Shown piece by piece: positions 22,125-28,385 of a DNA stretch of 28,385 nucleotides. The translations under genes and the position numbers were made by a program. The DNA lies in IMG/VR virus record IMGVR_UViG_3300009135_000011, positions 1 to 28,385 of that record; one strand, given 5' to 3'. The notes under the pieces are model-generated. The model was not told where the DNA came from and did no database searches. It worked only from the letters and a program-made list of their open reading frames with translations. This stretch comes from a virus. Position 1 is the stretch's first letter; each line of letters starts with the position of its first letter.

Positions 22125-22462
22125 TTATTAGAAACTCAACGGCATCTGGTGATTTCTCATTTGGAAAGGGTCTTTCTGATTATTTAACTGATCAGGACGC
22201 AATCATGCACAACATAAAAACCCGGTTGCTGCAATGGAAAGGTGATTGCTTTTACGCTACCGCTGAAGGTGTTGATTATAATAATTTGCTTGATGTTGGA
22301 ACTAAAAATCTATTAGACTCAGATATAAAAAGGGTCATTTTACAAAGTGAAGGAGTTATAAAAATAAACACGTTTGAGTCATCACTTACAGCGGACACAA
22401 GGGCTTATTCCGGTGAAGCTTTAATAACAACAATTTTTGGAACTGATAAACTAATTTTTTAA
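22121..22462 (+). CDS. Baseplate wedge protein (gp25-like)
   Basis: 113 residues. ASGDFSFGKGLSDYLTDQDA, IMHNIKTRLLQWKGDCFYA, TAEGVDYNNLL are typical of the T4 gp25/Mu gp46-like wedge family, with a final strand (ALITTIFGTDKLIF). It primes sheath assembly at the baseplate. Position in front of a virion protein pair and gpJ-like gene. Confidence 0.85.
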   Translation: MIIRNSTASGDFSFGKGLSDYLTDQDAIMHNIKTRLLQWKGDCFYATAEGVDYNNLLDVGTKNLLDSDIKRVILQSEGVIKINTFESSLTADTRAYSGEALITTIFGTDKLIF

Positions 22463-22463
22463 T

Positions 22464-23699
22464 ATGCCAAGTAATAATGATGTATTGTCGCTTGAGGGAC
22501 TAAAAGATTGCTACGTCATACAGCTTAACGAAAAGCGCGCGCTTGCTGTTAACTCCGGCGGGGTACCGCTGGATGTCCACATAAGGCAGGCTGTCACAGC
22601 ATTTAACGAGGTTGCCGTTTCTGAATTTAAGCCCCAAACAGGTTGGTCGTTTTCGTACAATATAAATGAGCAGATGGCTCATTTCATAACTGAAAACGGT
22701 GGCAGTGTTACTCATGACAACGTATACGCCAAATGCGATACAGGTATTGACCCAAATGGGTCTGCTATTATCAGGACAAACAGACCGCTTGCTTACACTC
22801 CTGGCCGTGGCGCAAGAACTATATTTACAACTCTTTTTAGTCCTCCCAAGTCAGAAAGTAATCAACTGCAGGGTGTTTTTAACGATGCGGATGGATGGGC
22901 CTTTGGATATCAAGGTGAAATATTTGGCGTATTGAGGCGTAGGAGTGGTATTGATTATTTTATACCACAGTCAGAATGGAATATTGATAAAAGACCAGAC
23001 CTAGATCCAACAAAAGGAAATGTCTATGCAATAGATTTTCAATGGTTAGGTTTTGGTGCTCAGTATTTTTCAATTGAAGATAAAGATGGTAAATTATCTG
23101 CGGTACATATTATTGTATACGCCAATACTCACGAGCACGTATCTGTGGAAAACGCATCACTCCCTTTGTCGGCTTTTGTTGAAAATACGGGAAATACGTC
23201 AAGTATAATTATAAGGACACCTTCGGCCGTTGGTGGCTTGTATGGGATACCATATGATCCAGCTTTTGAGGCTATTGTTTCATATGATTTTAGGCTATCT
23301 GTGGTTGCAGGTGAAACATATCTCTTTTCATTTATGAACCCAAAAGTATGGCTCGGTAAAGATAACAGATTATACGTTTTACCGAGAATACTTGCTGTTG
23401 CATCGGAGGGGAATAAACCTGTAACATTTAGGGTTTATTCTCGACCAACAATTTTAAATCCAATATGGCAGGATGTGGAAACAGGAGTATCGCCGCTGCA
23501 ATACGATGAAGAAGGAACTTTGGTTATGAACGGAGAAACCAAAGTTTTGACTCTTCCAGTGGCAAAATCAGACAGCAAGGAAATCGATTTAAGCATTATT
23601 GATGCCTATATACTTCCTGATCAAACACTGGCTTTGACTGTTGACGCTGACAGTTTATCTGATGTTAGGGTCGGAGTTACATTTAAGTCTAGAACATAG
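22464..23699 (+). CDS. Beta-rich virion protein of unknown role
   Basis: 411 residues. The centre shows an arrangement I recognise from virion proteins of many unrelated tailed phages: GSAIIRTNRPLAYTPGRGA, QGVFNDADGWAFGYQGEIF, GVLRRRSGIDYFIPQSEWN, IDFQWLGFGAQYFSIED, VHIIVYANTHEHVSVENA, PLSAFVENTGNTSS. This would be a concanavalin-like beta sandwich. The C-terminal part (KEIDLSIIDAYILPDQTLAL) is another beta domain. It is inserted between gp25-like and gpJ-like genes, so it may be a baseplate decoration or adhesin. Function unknown. Confidence 0.6.
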   Translation: MPSNNDVLSLEGLKDCYVIQLNEKRALAVNSGGVPLDVHIRQAVTAFNEVAVSEFKPQTGWSFSYNINEQMAHFITENGGSVTHDNVYAKCDTGIDPNGSAIIRTNRPLAYTPGRGARTIFTTLFSPPKSESNQLQGVFNDADGWAFGYQGEIFGVLRRRSGIDYFIPQSEWNIDKRPDLDPTKGNVYAIDFQWLGFGAQYFSIEDKDGKLSAVHIIVYANTHEHVSVENASLPLSAFVENTGNTSSIIIRTPSAVGGLYGIPYDPAFEAIVSYDFRLSVVAGETYLFSFMNPKVWLGKDNRLYVLPRILAVASEGNKPVTFRVYSRPTILNPIWQDVETGVSPLQYDEEGTLVMNGETKVLTLPVAKSDSKEIDLSIIDAYILPDQTLALTVDADSLSDVRVGVTFKSRT

Positions 23700-23701
23700 A
23701 T

Positions 23702-23935
23702 ATGAAAATAAAGGAAGGATCTGGAAAAAAAGTATTTTCAGGGAATGGGAATATCCGAATTGAAGTTTTGTTGTCGTCATCACCTATTTTCTATAGAGTG
23801 AACAATGGGGATGAAAATGAAGTTAGAGAAAAAACAATCTATGTTTCTTCAAAAAATAAAGTCTATATCCATATGAAATCTGAGGGTGATTTTACCATTA
23901 AAATATTTCATAACGGAAAGATAAAGAGGTTTTAA
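23702..23935 (+). CDS. Small beta-rich protein
   Basis: 77 residues, 2 bases after the previous stop and overlapping the next start by one base, so almost surely coding. It is a short beta protein: KKVFSGNGNIRIEVLLSSSP, IFYRVNNGDENEVREKTIYV, KVYIHMKSEGDFTIKIFHNG. No family recognised. It probably partners the preceding virion protein; both are inserted together in the baseplate cluster. Confidence 0.6.
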   Translation: MKIKEGSGKKVFSGNGNIRIEVLLSSSPIFYRVNNGDENEVREKTIYVSSKNKVYIHMKSEGDFTIKIFHNGKIKRF

Positions 23936-25122
23936 TGCCGGACGAATTAGACGAAAATGGCCTACAGGTCAAAACCCTGGAAGAACTCAGGGATGAATTA
24001 GTTGCTGACTTTATAGCTATCTATGGAGATGATATTAATGTCGATCCAAACTCACAGGACGGCCAGCAACTAAATATATATGCTCAGGGCGGTGTAGATC
24101 TCCGGGAAATACTCCAACAAGTAAACGCCAATTTCGATCCTGATCAGGCTTTTGGACGTGTACTGGATCAACGTGTTGTTATTAACGCTATCTCAAGAAA
24201 CGGTGGAACATATACATTAACTCCGGTTGAAATAACGAATGATGTAGCCATTAATCTAATTGGGCTCGATGATCAATCAGACGAACTCAACCCGACTGTA
24301 TCAAATCTTTACACCGTCAAAGACGATGCCGGAACAGAGTTTTATCTATTGGATTCTATTTCTATAGTTGGTCCTGATTCCCAATTACTGACATTCAGAG
24401 CTGCTAAAATAGGAATAGTCGAAATACAAACCAATACCATTACCGAGCCAGTAACAGTTATTGCAGGCGTAACAGGAATAAACAATCCATCAGGCGCTTT
24501 ATCTATCGGGGTAGACGAAGAATCAGATGCAGACTTAAAAGTAAGACGGAGGGCATCAGTGGCCATATCTTCAACCGGTTATCTTGACGGAATTGAGGCG
24601 GCACTGGCAGATCTGGACGGTGTTTCAGTCGCAAGGGTGTATGAGAATGATACAAAAATTGTTGACCCGGACGGAACTGAACCAAATACTATCTGGTGTA
24701 TCGTTGAGGGCGGGAGCGATAAGGAAATCGGTGAGGTTATATATCGTAAAAAATCTTCTGGTTCAGGAATGAGAGGCGCTGAATCAACTGTGATAAAAAG
24801 ACCTGATAATCGTTTCTATACTTCAAAGTTTGATAGGCCAGGATCAGAAGATCTTTATATAAGATTTTCTATTGAACTGATCGGCGGGGGATTCATAGAC
24901 GATGATTACATAAAAAGGCTGATCGTTGACGGTATTTTTTGGAAAATTGGAGGAGATGCCGGATCAGATGATATCATTGATTTCCTAAAAGACATTGATG
25001 ATCAATACAGGATAACCGGAATGGAAGTTTCTTCTGATGATGCAACATGGCTAGAGGTAGAACCTATCTTATCCCCTCAAAATAGATTTGTTAATGATGT
25101 AGCGAGAATTACAATCACATGA
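23935..25122 (+). CDS. Baseplate wedge protein (gpJ-like)
   Basis: 395 residues. LDENGLQVKTLEELRDELVA, YGDDINVDPNSQDGQQLNIY, and GRVLDQRVVINAISRNGGTY mark the N-terminal domain of gpJ/Mu gp47 wedge proteins. ESDADLKVRRRASVAISSTG, YLDGIEAALADLDGVSVARV and WCIVEGGSDKEIGEVIY give the central domain, and IDFLKDIDDQYRITGMEVSS the C-terminus. Full length for the family. Next gene overlaps by 4 bases. Confidence 0.9.
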   Translation: MPDELDENGLQVKTLEELRDELVADFIAIYGDDINVDPNSQDGQQLNIYAQGGVDLREILQQVNANFDPDQAFGRVLDQRVVINAISRNGGTYTLTPVEITNDVAINLIGLDDQSDELNPTVSNLYTVKDDAGTEFYLLDSISIVGPDSQLLTFRAAKIGIVEIQTNTITEPVTVIAGVTGINNPSGALSIGVDEESDADLKVRRRASVAISSTGYLDGIEAALADLDGVSVARVYENDTKIVDPDGTEPNTIWCIVEGGSDKEIGEVIYRKKSSGSGMRGAESTVIKRPDNRFYTSKFDRPGSEDLYIRFSIELIGGGFIDDDYIKRLIVDGIFWKIGGDAGSDDIIDFLKDIDDQYRITGMEVSSDDATWLEVEPILSPQNRFVNDVARITIT

Positions 25123-25733
25123 ACGATGAATTAATTGCTTATTATACGAACCTCTTAATACTGCAATACAAGAACAAGCCAAACTCAGAAGGGACTATTT
25201 CATCCATAATCAGAGCATTGATGATCTATGATCTTATCAGGTCGGTTGAAAATGGATATAATGTTGATACTGCTATCGGTGTTCAGCTTGATGTGTTAGC
25301 AAAATACGCAGGCGTTGCAAGGGTTTCATCTGGTATAGATTTTTCAAGAACATATTTTGGATTTGTGGATTATGATGAGCCAACACCATATGAAGATGTA
25401 GTTGGTTTAATATTGTATGACGAAGAAAACCCTCCAGACGCTCAGTTTTTGGAGTATGAAACGGACGAGGGGTCATTGTATGAACTAACTGACTCTGAAC
25501 TCAGAATATTAATAAAATTTAAAATTGCCCAAAATAATATAAATAATTCAGTTGGTGAAATAGACGACATAATAAACGAAGCATTTCCAGGACAGGTTGT
25601 TTTTGATGATAATTTCGACATGACAATATCATACACTTTTAGCAGTGATCTAAGTAGAATGGTCAGCATAATGGTATCACAAAATGCAATACCGAAACCT
25701 GCAGGGGTAGGTCTTATAGTTAACTTCGATTAA
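25119..25733 (+). CDS. Baseplate/tail protein I-like (DUF2612)
   Basis: 204 residues. YYTNLLILQYKNKPNSEGTI, VENGYNVDTAIGVQLDVLAK, YAGVARVSS and DSELRILIKFKIAQNNINNS match DUF2612, a baseplate protein that follows gpJ. The C-terminal strand region (FDDNFDMTISYTFSSD) ends with PKPAGVGLIVNFD. It serves to attach the tail fibre encoded next. 4-base overlap with the gpJ-like gene. Confidence 0.82.
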   Translation: MNDELIAYYTNLLILQYKNKPNSEGTISSIIRALMIYDLIRSVENGYNVDTAIGVQLDVLAKYAGVARVSSGIDFSRTYFGFVDYDEPTPYEDVVGLILYDEENPPDAQFLEYETDEGSLYELTDSELRILIKFKIAQNNINNSVGEIDDIINEAFPGQVVFDDNFDMTISYTFSSDLSRMVSIMVSQNAIPKPAGVGLIVNFD

Positions 25734-25750
25734 TATTTTAAGGGTATAAA

Positions 25751-26662
25751 ATGTCACTTCTGACAAGAATAGCACAAAAGATATTTGGAACAACAGGTAC
25801 TTCTAGTGAGTTTTCTCAGATTGGATCAAAGAGGGCTGGTGCTCCTGTTAAGACAAAAGATCTTGAATTAATGCAAACTCTCGCTCAATATGCCGCTGGA
25901 CTAAATGCGATTGTATCAGATCAAGGGACTAGTGTTTTGCCGTATCTTGAAGATCTAAATTCATTGTTTTACCTCATTACTTCTCAGTTAGCCTACCTGA
26001 TGCAATCCGGGATTCCAGAATGGAACGATGAGACAGAATACTATCAAGGGGTTTCACTTGTTCTTTATGACGGTGAAATTTTGATTGATCTTTACGGAAC
26101 TCCTGGAACTCCAAACTTGAATTTTGAGCCGGACACTAATCCATTAAAATGGAAAATCCTTTCATCCGACTACCTATTTAAAGCCCAAAACCTTGCTGAT
26201 CTACCAAACGCATCAACTGCAAGGTCTAACTTGGATGTTTATTCAGAAGCGGAATCGGATAGTGGGGGGCAAGTATTCACAAATAAAAGCCTATCAGGTG
26301 ATAGTAATACAATTACTGAAGTTGCAAGCATCAAAGACCAAGGAGGAATTGCCGCTTCTGGATTAAAATGCAAGGTTATCGCTATAGGTGATTGGGACAT
26401 GAATGCTACTGCTAATATAAGTATCCCACATGGTCTTATTGATACCAGTATCAGAGGTATTATTTGCACAATAAGGGACGATTTAAACATTGCTTATTAT
26501 GATTTTGCTCAGGTTCGTGCCTCTGACAATGGTACTGGAGGAGTAAATACAGCCATCGGAAACGTACTATTAAATCGCACACCAAGCGGGGCTTTTGATA
26601 GTGCAAATTTTAGCTCTACTTCTTATAATCGTGGATGGGTAACAATTTGGTATGAGGCTTAA
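25751..26662 (+). CDS. Tail fibre protein
   Basis: 303 residues, AAGGG upstream of the ATG. N-terminal half: SEFSQIGSKRAGAPVKTKDL, ELMQTLAQYAAGLNAIV and EWNDETEYYQGVSLVLYDG, YGTPGTPNLNFEPDTNPLKW, a known short fibre adaptor pattern. Middle: NLADLPNASTARSNLDVYSE, the repeated phrase used in tail fibres and their trimer shaft. C-terminus (SIPHGLIDTSIRGIICTIRD, to GWVTIWYEA) is a beta-rich knob that likely contacts the receptor. No separate fibre chaperone seen in the window. Confidence 0.82.
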   Translation: MSLLTRIAQKIFGTTGTSSEFSQIGSKRAGAPVKTKDLELMQTLAQYAAGLNAIVSDQGTSVLPYLEDLNSLFYLITSQLAYLMQSGIPEWNDETEYYQGVSLVLYDGEILIDLYGTPGTPNLNFEPDTNPLKWKILSSDYLFKAQNLADLPNASTARSNLDVYSEAESDSGGQVFTNKSLSGDSNTITEVASIKDQGGIAASGLKCKVIAIGDWDMNATANISIPHGLIDTSIRGIICTIRDDLNIAYYDFAQVRASDNGTGGVNTAIGNVLLNRTPSGAFDSANFSSTSYNRGWVTIWYEA

Positions 26663-26677
26663 TTCAAAAAGGCTTTA

Positions 26678-27013
26678 ATGCACATTGAAAAAAAGACAAT
26701 ATCGACATCTATAAAAGCTGCTATGTTTGGCATATGCAGTGTCGTTATATTCGTTTGGTATGTCTCTGGGTATGCTTACGATATTAGTCTGATGAAAAAA
26801 CATCTTTTAGAACATCCTGCAAAAATAGCTAGATATGAAAAGATAATATCCAATCAGAATGTTATAAACAAAACGTGGGAGCTTGAAGCAAAAGCAGAAA
26901 AAGAGCATCGAGAGAGGCTTGAAAATAGATTTGATAGATTGCTGAGGCAGCTAGGAAGGTTGCAGATCGTGGCATCCAATGAAGAAAACACAAATAACCA
27001 AATAATAAGGTAA
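26678..27013 (+). CDS. Membrane-anchored coiled-coil protein (spanin-like candidate)
   Basis: 111 residues with AAAAAGG 5 bases before the ATG. One N-terminal transmembrane helix (about 12-31, IKAAMFGICSVVIFVWYVSG), then a charged coiled coil (WELEAKAEKEHRERLENRFD, RLLRQLGRLQIVAS). That layout fits an inner-membrane spanin (Rz-like) or a holin-associated protein; location before the endolysin supports a lysis role. I find no convincing overlapping lipoprotein partner. Confidence 0.6.
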   Translation: MHIEKKTISTSIKAAMFGICSVVIFVWYVSGYAYDISLMKKHLLEHPAKIARYEKIISNQNVINKTWELEAKAEKEHRERLENRFDRLLRQLGRLQIVASNEENTNNQIIR

Positions 27014-27015
27014 TT

Positions 27016-27153
27016 ATGACAGAAATTAAAAAGCCAGAAAGAATTTTTACGATTAAAAAACCAGACGGAAGTAAGGTCACTATAAAAGATCCCTCTAAAA
27101 CCATTACTATTCACAAAAAACCAAAAACAGATTCATCTTCTGATACTAAATAA
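27016..27153 (+). CDS. 45-residue basic peptide with TIK-type repeats
   Basis: ATG at 27016 with AAGG 5 bases upstream; ends at TAA 27151-27153, 2 bases before the endolysin start. The peptide has three short repeats, FTIKKPDG, VTIKDPSK and ITIHKKPK, each like one beta strand and turn, and a Ser/Asp end. No signal or lipobox. Function unknown; context suggests lysis or its control. Confidence 0.55.
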   Translation: MTEIKKPERIFTIKKPDGSKVTIKDPSKTITIHKKPKTDSSSDTK

Positions 27154-27155
27154 TT

Positions 27156-27614
27156 ATGAAATCATGGAAAAGAATAGTTATTCATTGCTCAGATAGTTTT
27201 TGGGGATCTGCTCCAGAAATTAGAGATTGGCATATCAATGGAAATGGATGGAGGGATATTGGTTATCAATACGTAATAAACAACGGAAAGATAAAAGTCG
27301 ATTATTATCTTGATAGCATGAATGGAGCTATTGAAATCGGTAGGCCGATAGACGGTGATATGATAGTTGATTCACTTGAAAAAGGAGCACACGCTTATGG
27401 GTATAATTCAGACTCAATAGGCATATGTTTGGTAGGAAAAGAGCATTTTTCACCGTCACAAATTGGAACTTTGATTGATCTTGTTTCTGATTTAATGGTA
27501 AAATTCAAAATACCAATTAAAAATGTAGTTGGTCATTATGAACTTGACCCAAAAAAGACATGCCCAAACATTGATATTGATTCATTCAGAAAACTTTTAA
27601 GAACGGTAAAATAA
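27156..27614 (+). CDS. Endolysin: N-acetylmuramoyl-L-alanine amidase (amidase_2, zinc)
   Basis: 152 residues, close to T7 lysozyme size. It cuts the amide bond between N-acetylmuramic acid and L-alanine in peptidoglycan. KRIVIHCSDS carries zinc-binding His-10; GWRDIGYQYVI (31-42) the conserved tyrosine region; GAHAYGYNSDSIGICLVG (77-94) the usual HA-N-IGI core; and VVGHYELDPKKTCPN (124-138) the second zinc His-127, Lys-134 and Cys-136. No cell-wall-binding domain is attached, as in globular endolysins of phages of Gram-negative hosts, and there is no signal peptide, so a holin is needed. Confidence 0.93.
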   Translation: MKSWKRIVIHCSDSFWGSAPEIRDWHINGNGWRDIGYQYVINNGKIKVDYYLDSMNGAIEIGRPIDGDMIVDSLEKGAHAYGYNSDSIGICLVGKEHFSPSQIGTLIDLVSDLMVKFKIPIKNVVGHYELDPKKTCPNIDIDSFRKLLRTVK

Positions 27615-27916
27615 TGGAAATAGCAACAGCATGGTTAATTAATTACGGTCTAATAACGGTTGGAAGTACACTTGCTGCTATCATATGCGGGTGGATTTTA
27701 AAGAAGATTCCTTTTGATAAATTCGCGAAATGGGCCGAAAGAGTCGGGGAGATCCAAGGAAAGGCAATCACAAAGTTTTTCAATACAAAATTACCGGCTC
27801 TATGGAACTCAATAATTGAGCCGATTTTCATAGACACAATCAACGCTTTCCTTTTTTCTTGGATACGTGGTTTTATCGGGGGGTTAAAGTCAGACAATAC
27901 TAAAAGCAAAAAATAA
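27614..27916 (+). CDS. Holin-like membrane protein
   Basis: 100 residues starting in the one-base overlap (TAATG) with the endolysin gene. Residues about 6-30 are a hydrophobic helix (AWLINYGLITVGSTLAAIIC, then GWILKK), the middle is basic/amphipathic (FDKFAKWAERVGEIQGKAI), and a second weaker hydrophobic stretch sits near 72-89 (FIDTINAFLFSWIRGFIGG) with a basic end. Linkage to the endolysin makes a holin the best guess, though the layout does not match a named class well. Confidence 0.55.
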   Translation: MEIATAWLINYGLITVGSTLAAIICGWILKKIPFDKFAKWAERVGEIQGKAITKFFNTKLPALWNSIIEPIFIDTINAFLFSWIRGFIGGLKSDNTKSKK

Positions 27917-27947
27917 AATCCTGGCTGAACAATACCAAGCCAGGATT
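27908..27947 (-). terminator. Rho-independent terminator, - strand
   Basis: AATCCTGGCT (27917-27926) pairs perfectly with AGCCAGGATT (27938-27947), loop of 11 bases. On the - strand the stem is followed by TTTTATTTTTT, so it should end transcripts that come from the methyltransferase gene. On the + strand it is followed by A residues and would not work as a simple terminator. Confidence 0.7.
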
Positions 27948-27965
27948 AAAAAAGATAATACAATT

Positions 27966-28027
27966 GACCTCTGATACCCCTTGGATAATAAAATCGGTTC
28001 TAAGGCGTTTTCAGGGGTCTTTTTGTT
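27966..28027 (+). terminator. Rho-independent terminator of the late operon
   Basis: GACCTCTGA (27966-27974) pairs with TCAGGGGTC (28011-28019) with one G-T wobble. Inside, CCTT and AAGG can also pair. TTTTTGTTT follows on the + strand. It would end transcription of the lysis cassette just before the convergent methyltransferase gene. Confidence 0.65.
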
Positions 28028-28385
28028 TCAATTCCTCATTTGCTTTAAAAAATGAACAATAACATCTTTTGTAAATCCGTTTCCTGACATTTTATACCGT
28101 TGTGTATTGCTGATCTTTTTAATCGTTCCATTGAAATCTCCAAATTCTGTATAGTTTTTTTCCATTGTTTGAAGTGACTCGCACTCTGTCGGAGTAAATC
28201 GCCTGAATGAAAAATCATTATAAAGAATTAAATCCATTGAAGAATGATCTCCTCCAGATTTTGCGCCGGCCGTTAAAGTACTTGCCTTTTTTTGGTCTGG
28301 TTTCCTTCTTAGCTTTTTTGATACTTTTAGAAAAGTCTTTTCATCTCCCTGCTGTCTAATTGTCTCGAGCAGGTGATTATTATCA
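28028..28385 (-). CDS. DNA cytosine-5 methyltransferase, C-terminal part (runs off right edge)
   Basis: The - strand frame is open from the right edge to TGA at 28028-28030, 118 codons before the stop, so this is the 3' end of a larger gene, not a small gene starting at the internal Met. Near the middle KASTLTAGAKSGGDHSSMDL is the segment before the conserved motif IX of 5-methylcytosine methyltransferases; RRFTPTECESLQT is motif IX; ISNTQRYKMSGNGFTKDVI is motif X. The catalytic PC motif lies outside the window. The enzyme would methylate phage DNA against host restriction. It is transcribed against the late operon, with its own terminator. Confidence 0.88.
   Translation of the reverse strand, partial: DNNHLLETIRQQGDEKTFLKVSKKLRRKPDQKKASTLTAGAKSGGDHSSMDLILYNDFSFRRFTPTECESLQTMEKNYTEFGDFNGTIKKISNTQRYKMSGNGFTKDVIVHFLKQMRN

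Noticed and set aside
1-28385. Integrase, attachment site, tRNA, CRISPR array or insertion sequence
   Set aside because: No recombinase or transposase motif, no clover-leaf candidate, and no spaced repeat array was found by reading; the window cannot tell a free phage from a prophage.

Overview
The window is about 28 kb of a tailed-phage genome (free phage or prophage; no integrase or attachment site is visible). A contractile-tail sheath gene, a sheath-linked tube gene and a gp25/gpJ baseplate set make it a myovirus-type phage. The DNA is AT-rich and almost fully coding. Nearly every gene lies on the + strand, with ATGA, TTGA or TAATG overlaps that indicate one large late operon. The gene set (DUF1073-type portal, MuF-type minor head protein, DUF2213-type protease-scaffold, DUF2184-type capsid, DUF4054-type connector, DUF3383 sheath, DUF3277 tube) is one I associate with phages of Gram-negative bacteria. 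The host itself cannot be read from the sequence.

Layout. 1-1.1 kb: the end of a presumed early/replication block, with a protein of possible sliding-clamp-like fold and a PD-(D/E)XK-type nuclease. 1.1-3.2 kb: a run of very small genes, including a helix-turn-helix protein, a strong sigma70-like promoter overlapped by an 11-bp direct repeat, and a single-span membrane peptide. 3.2-8.8 kb: DNA packaging and portal (small terminase, unknown protein, large terminase, portal, a putative toxin/ADP-ribosyltransferase-like cargo protein, MuF protein). 8.8-14.2 kb: protease-scaffold, decoration protein and major capsid protein, then a terminator, two paralogous small proteins (one with a pentapeptide-repeat insert), and the head-to-tail connector and tail completion genes. 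14.2-18.25 kb: sheath, tube, tail assembly chaperone with a clear -1 frameshift extension, and tape measure. 18.25-25.7 kb: baseplate hub, plug, spike and wedge genes, interrupted by a five-bladed beta-propeller fibre-like protein and by a beta-rich virion protein plus a small partner. 25.75-27.9 kb: a tail fibre and a lysis cassette (membrane/coiled-coil protein, 45-residue peptide, zinc amidase endolysin, holin-like membrane protein). 27.9-28.4 kb: two back-to-back terminators and, on the - strand, the C-terminal part of a cytosine-5 DNA methyltransferase that runs off the right edge.

How it works together: terminase feeds DNA through the portal into a head built by the protease-scaffold and capsid genes. 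The connector genes join this head to a contractile tail whose length is set by the tape measure, loaded with help from the frameshifted chaperone. The baseplate carries a gp138-like spike and probably two adhesive modules. The lysis cassette ends the late operon, and the methyltransferase probably protects phage DNA from host restriction. Features most worth a second look are the frameshift, the cargo gene between portal and MuF, the propeller gene with a recent internal duplication, the pentapeptide insert beside the capsid gene, and a 17-bp repeat that seems to mark a small gene insertion.
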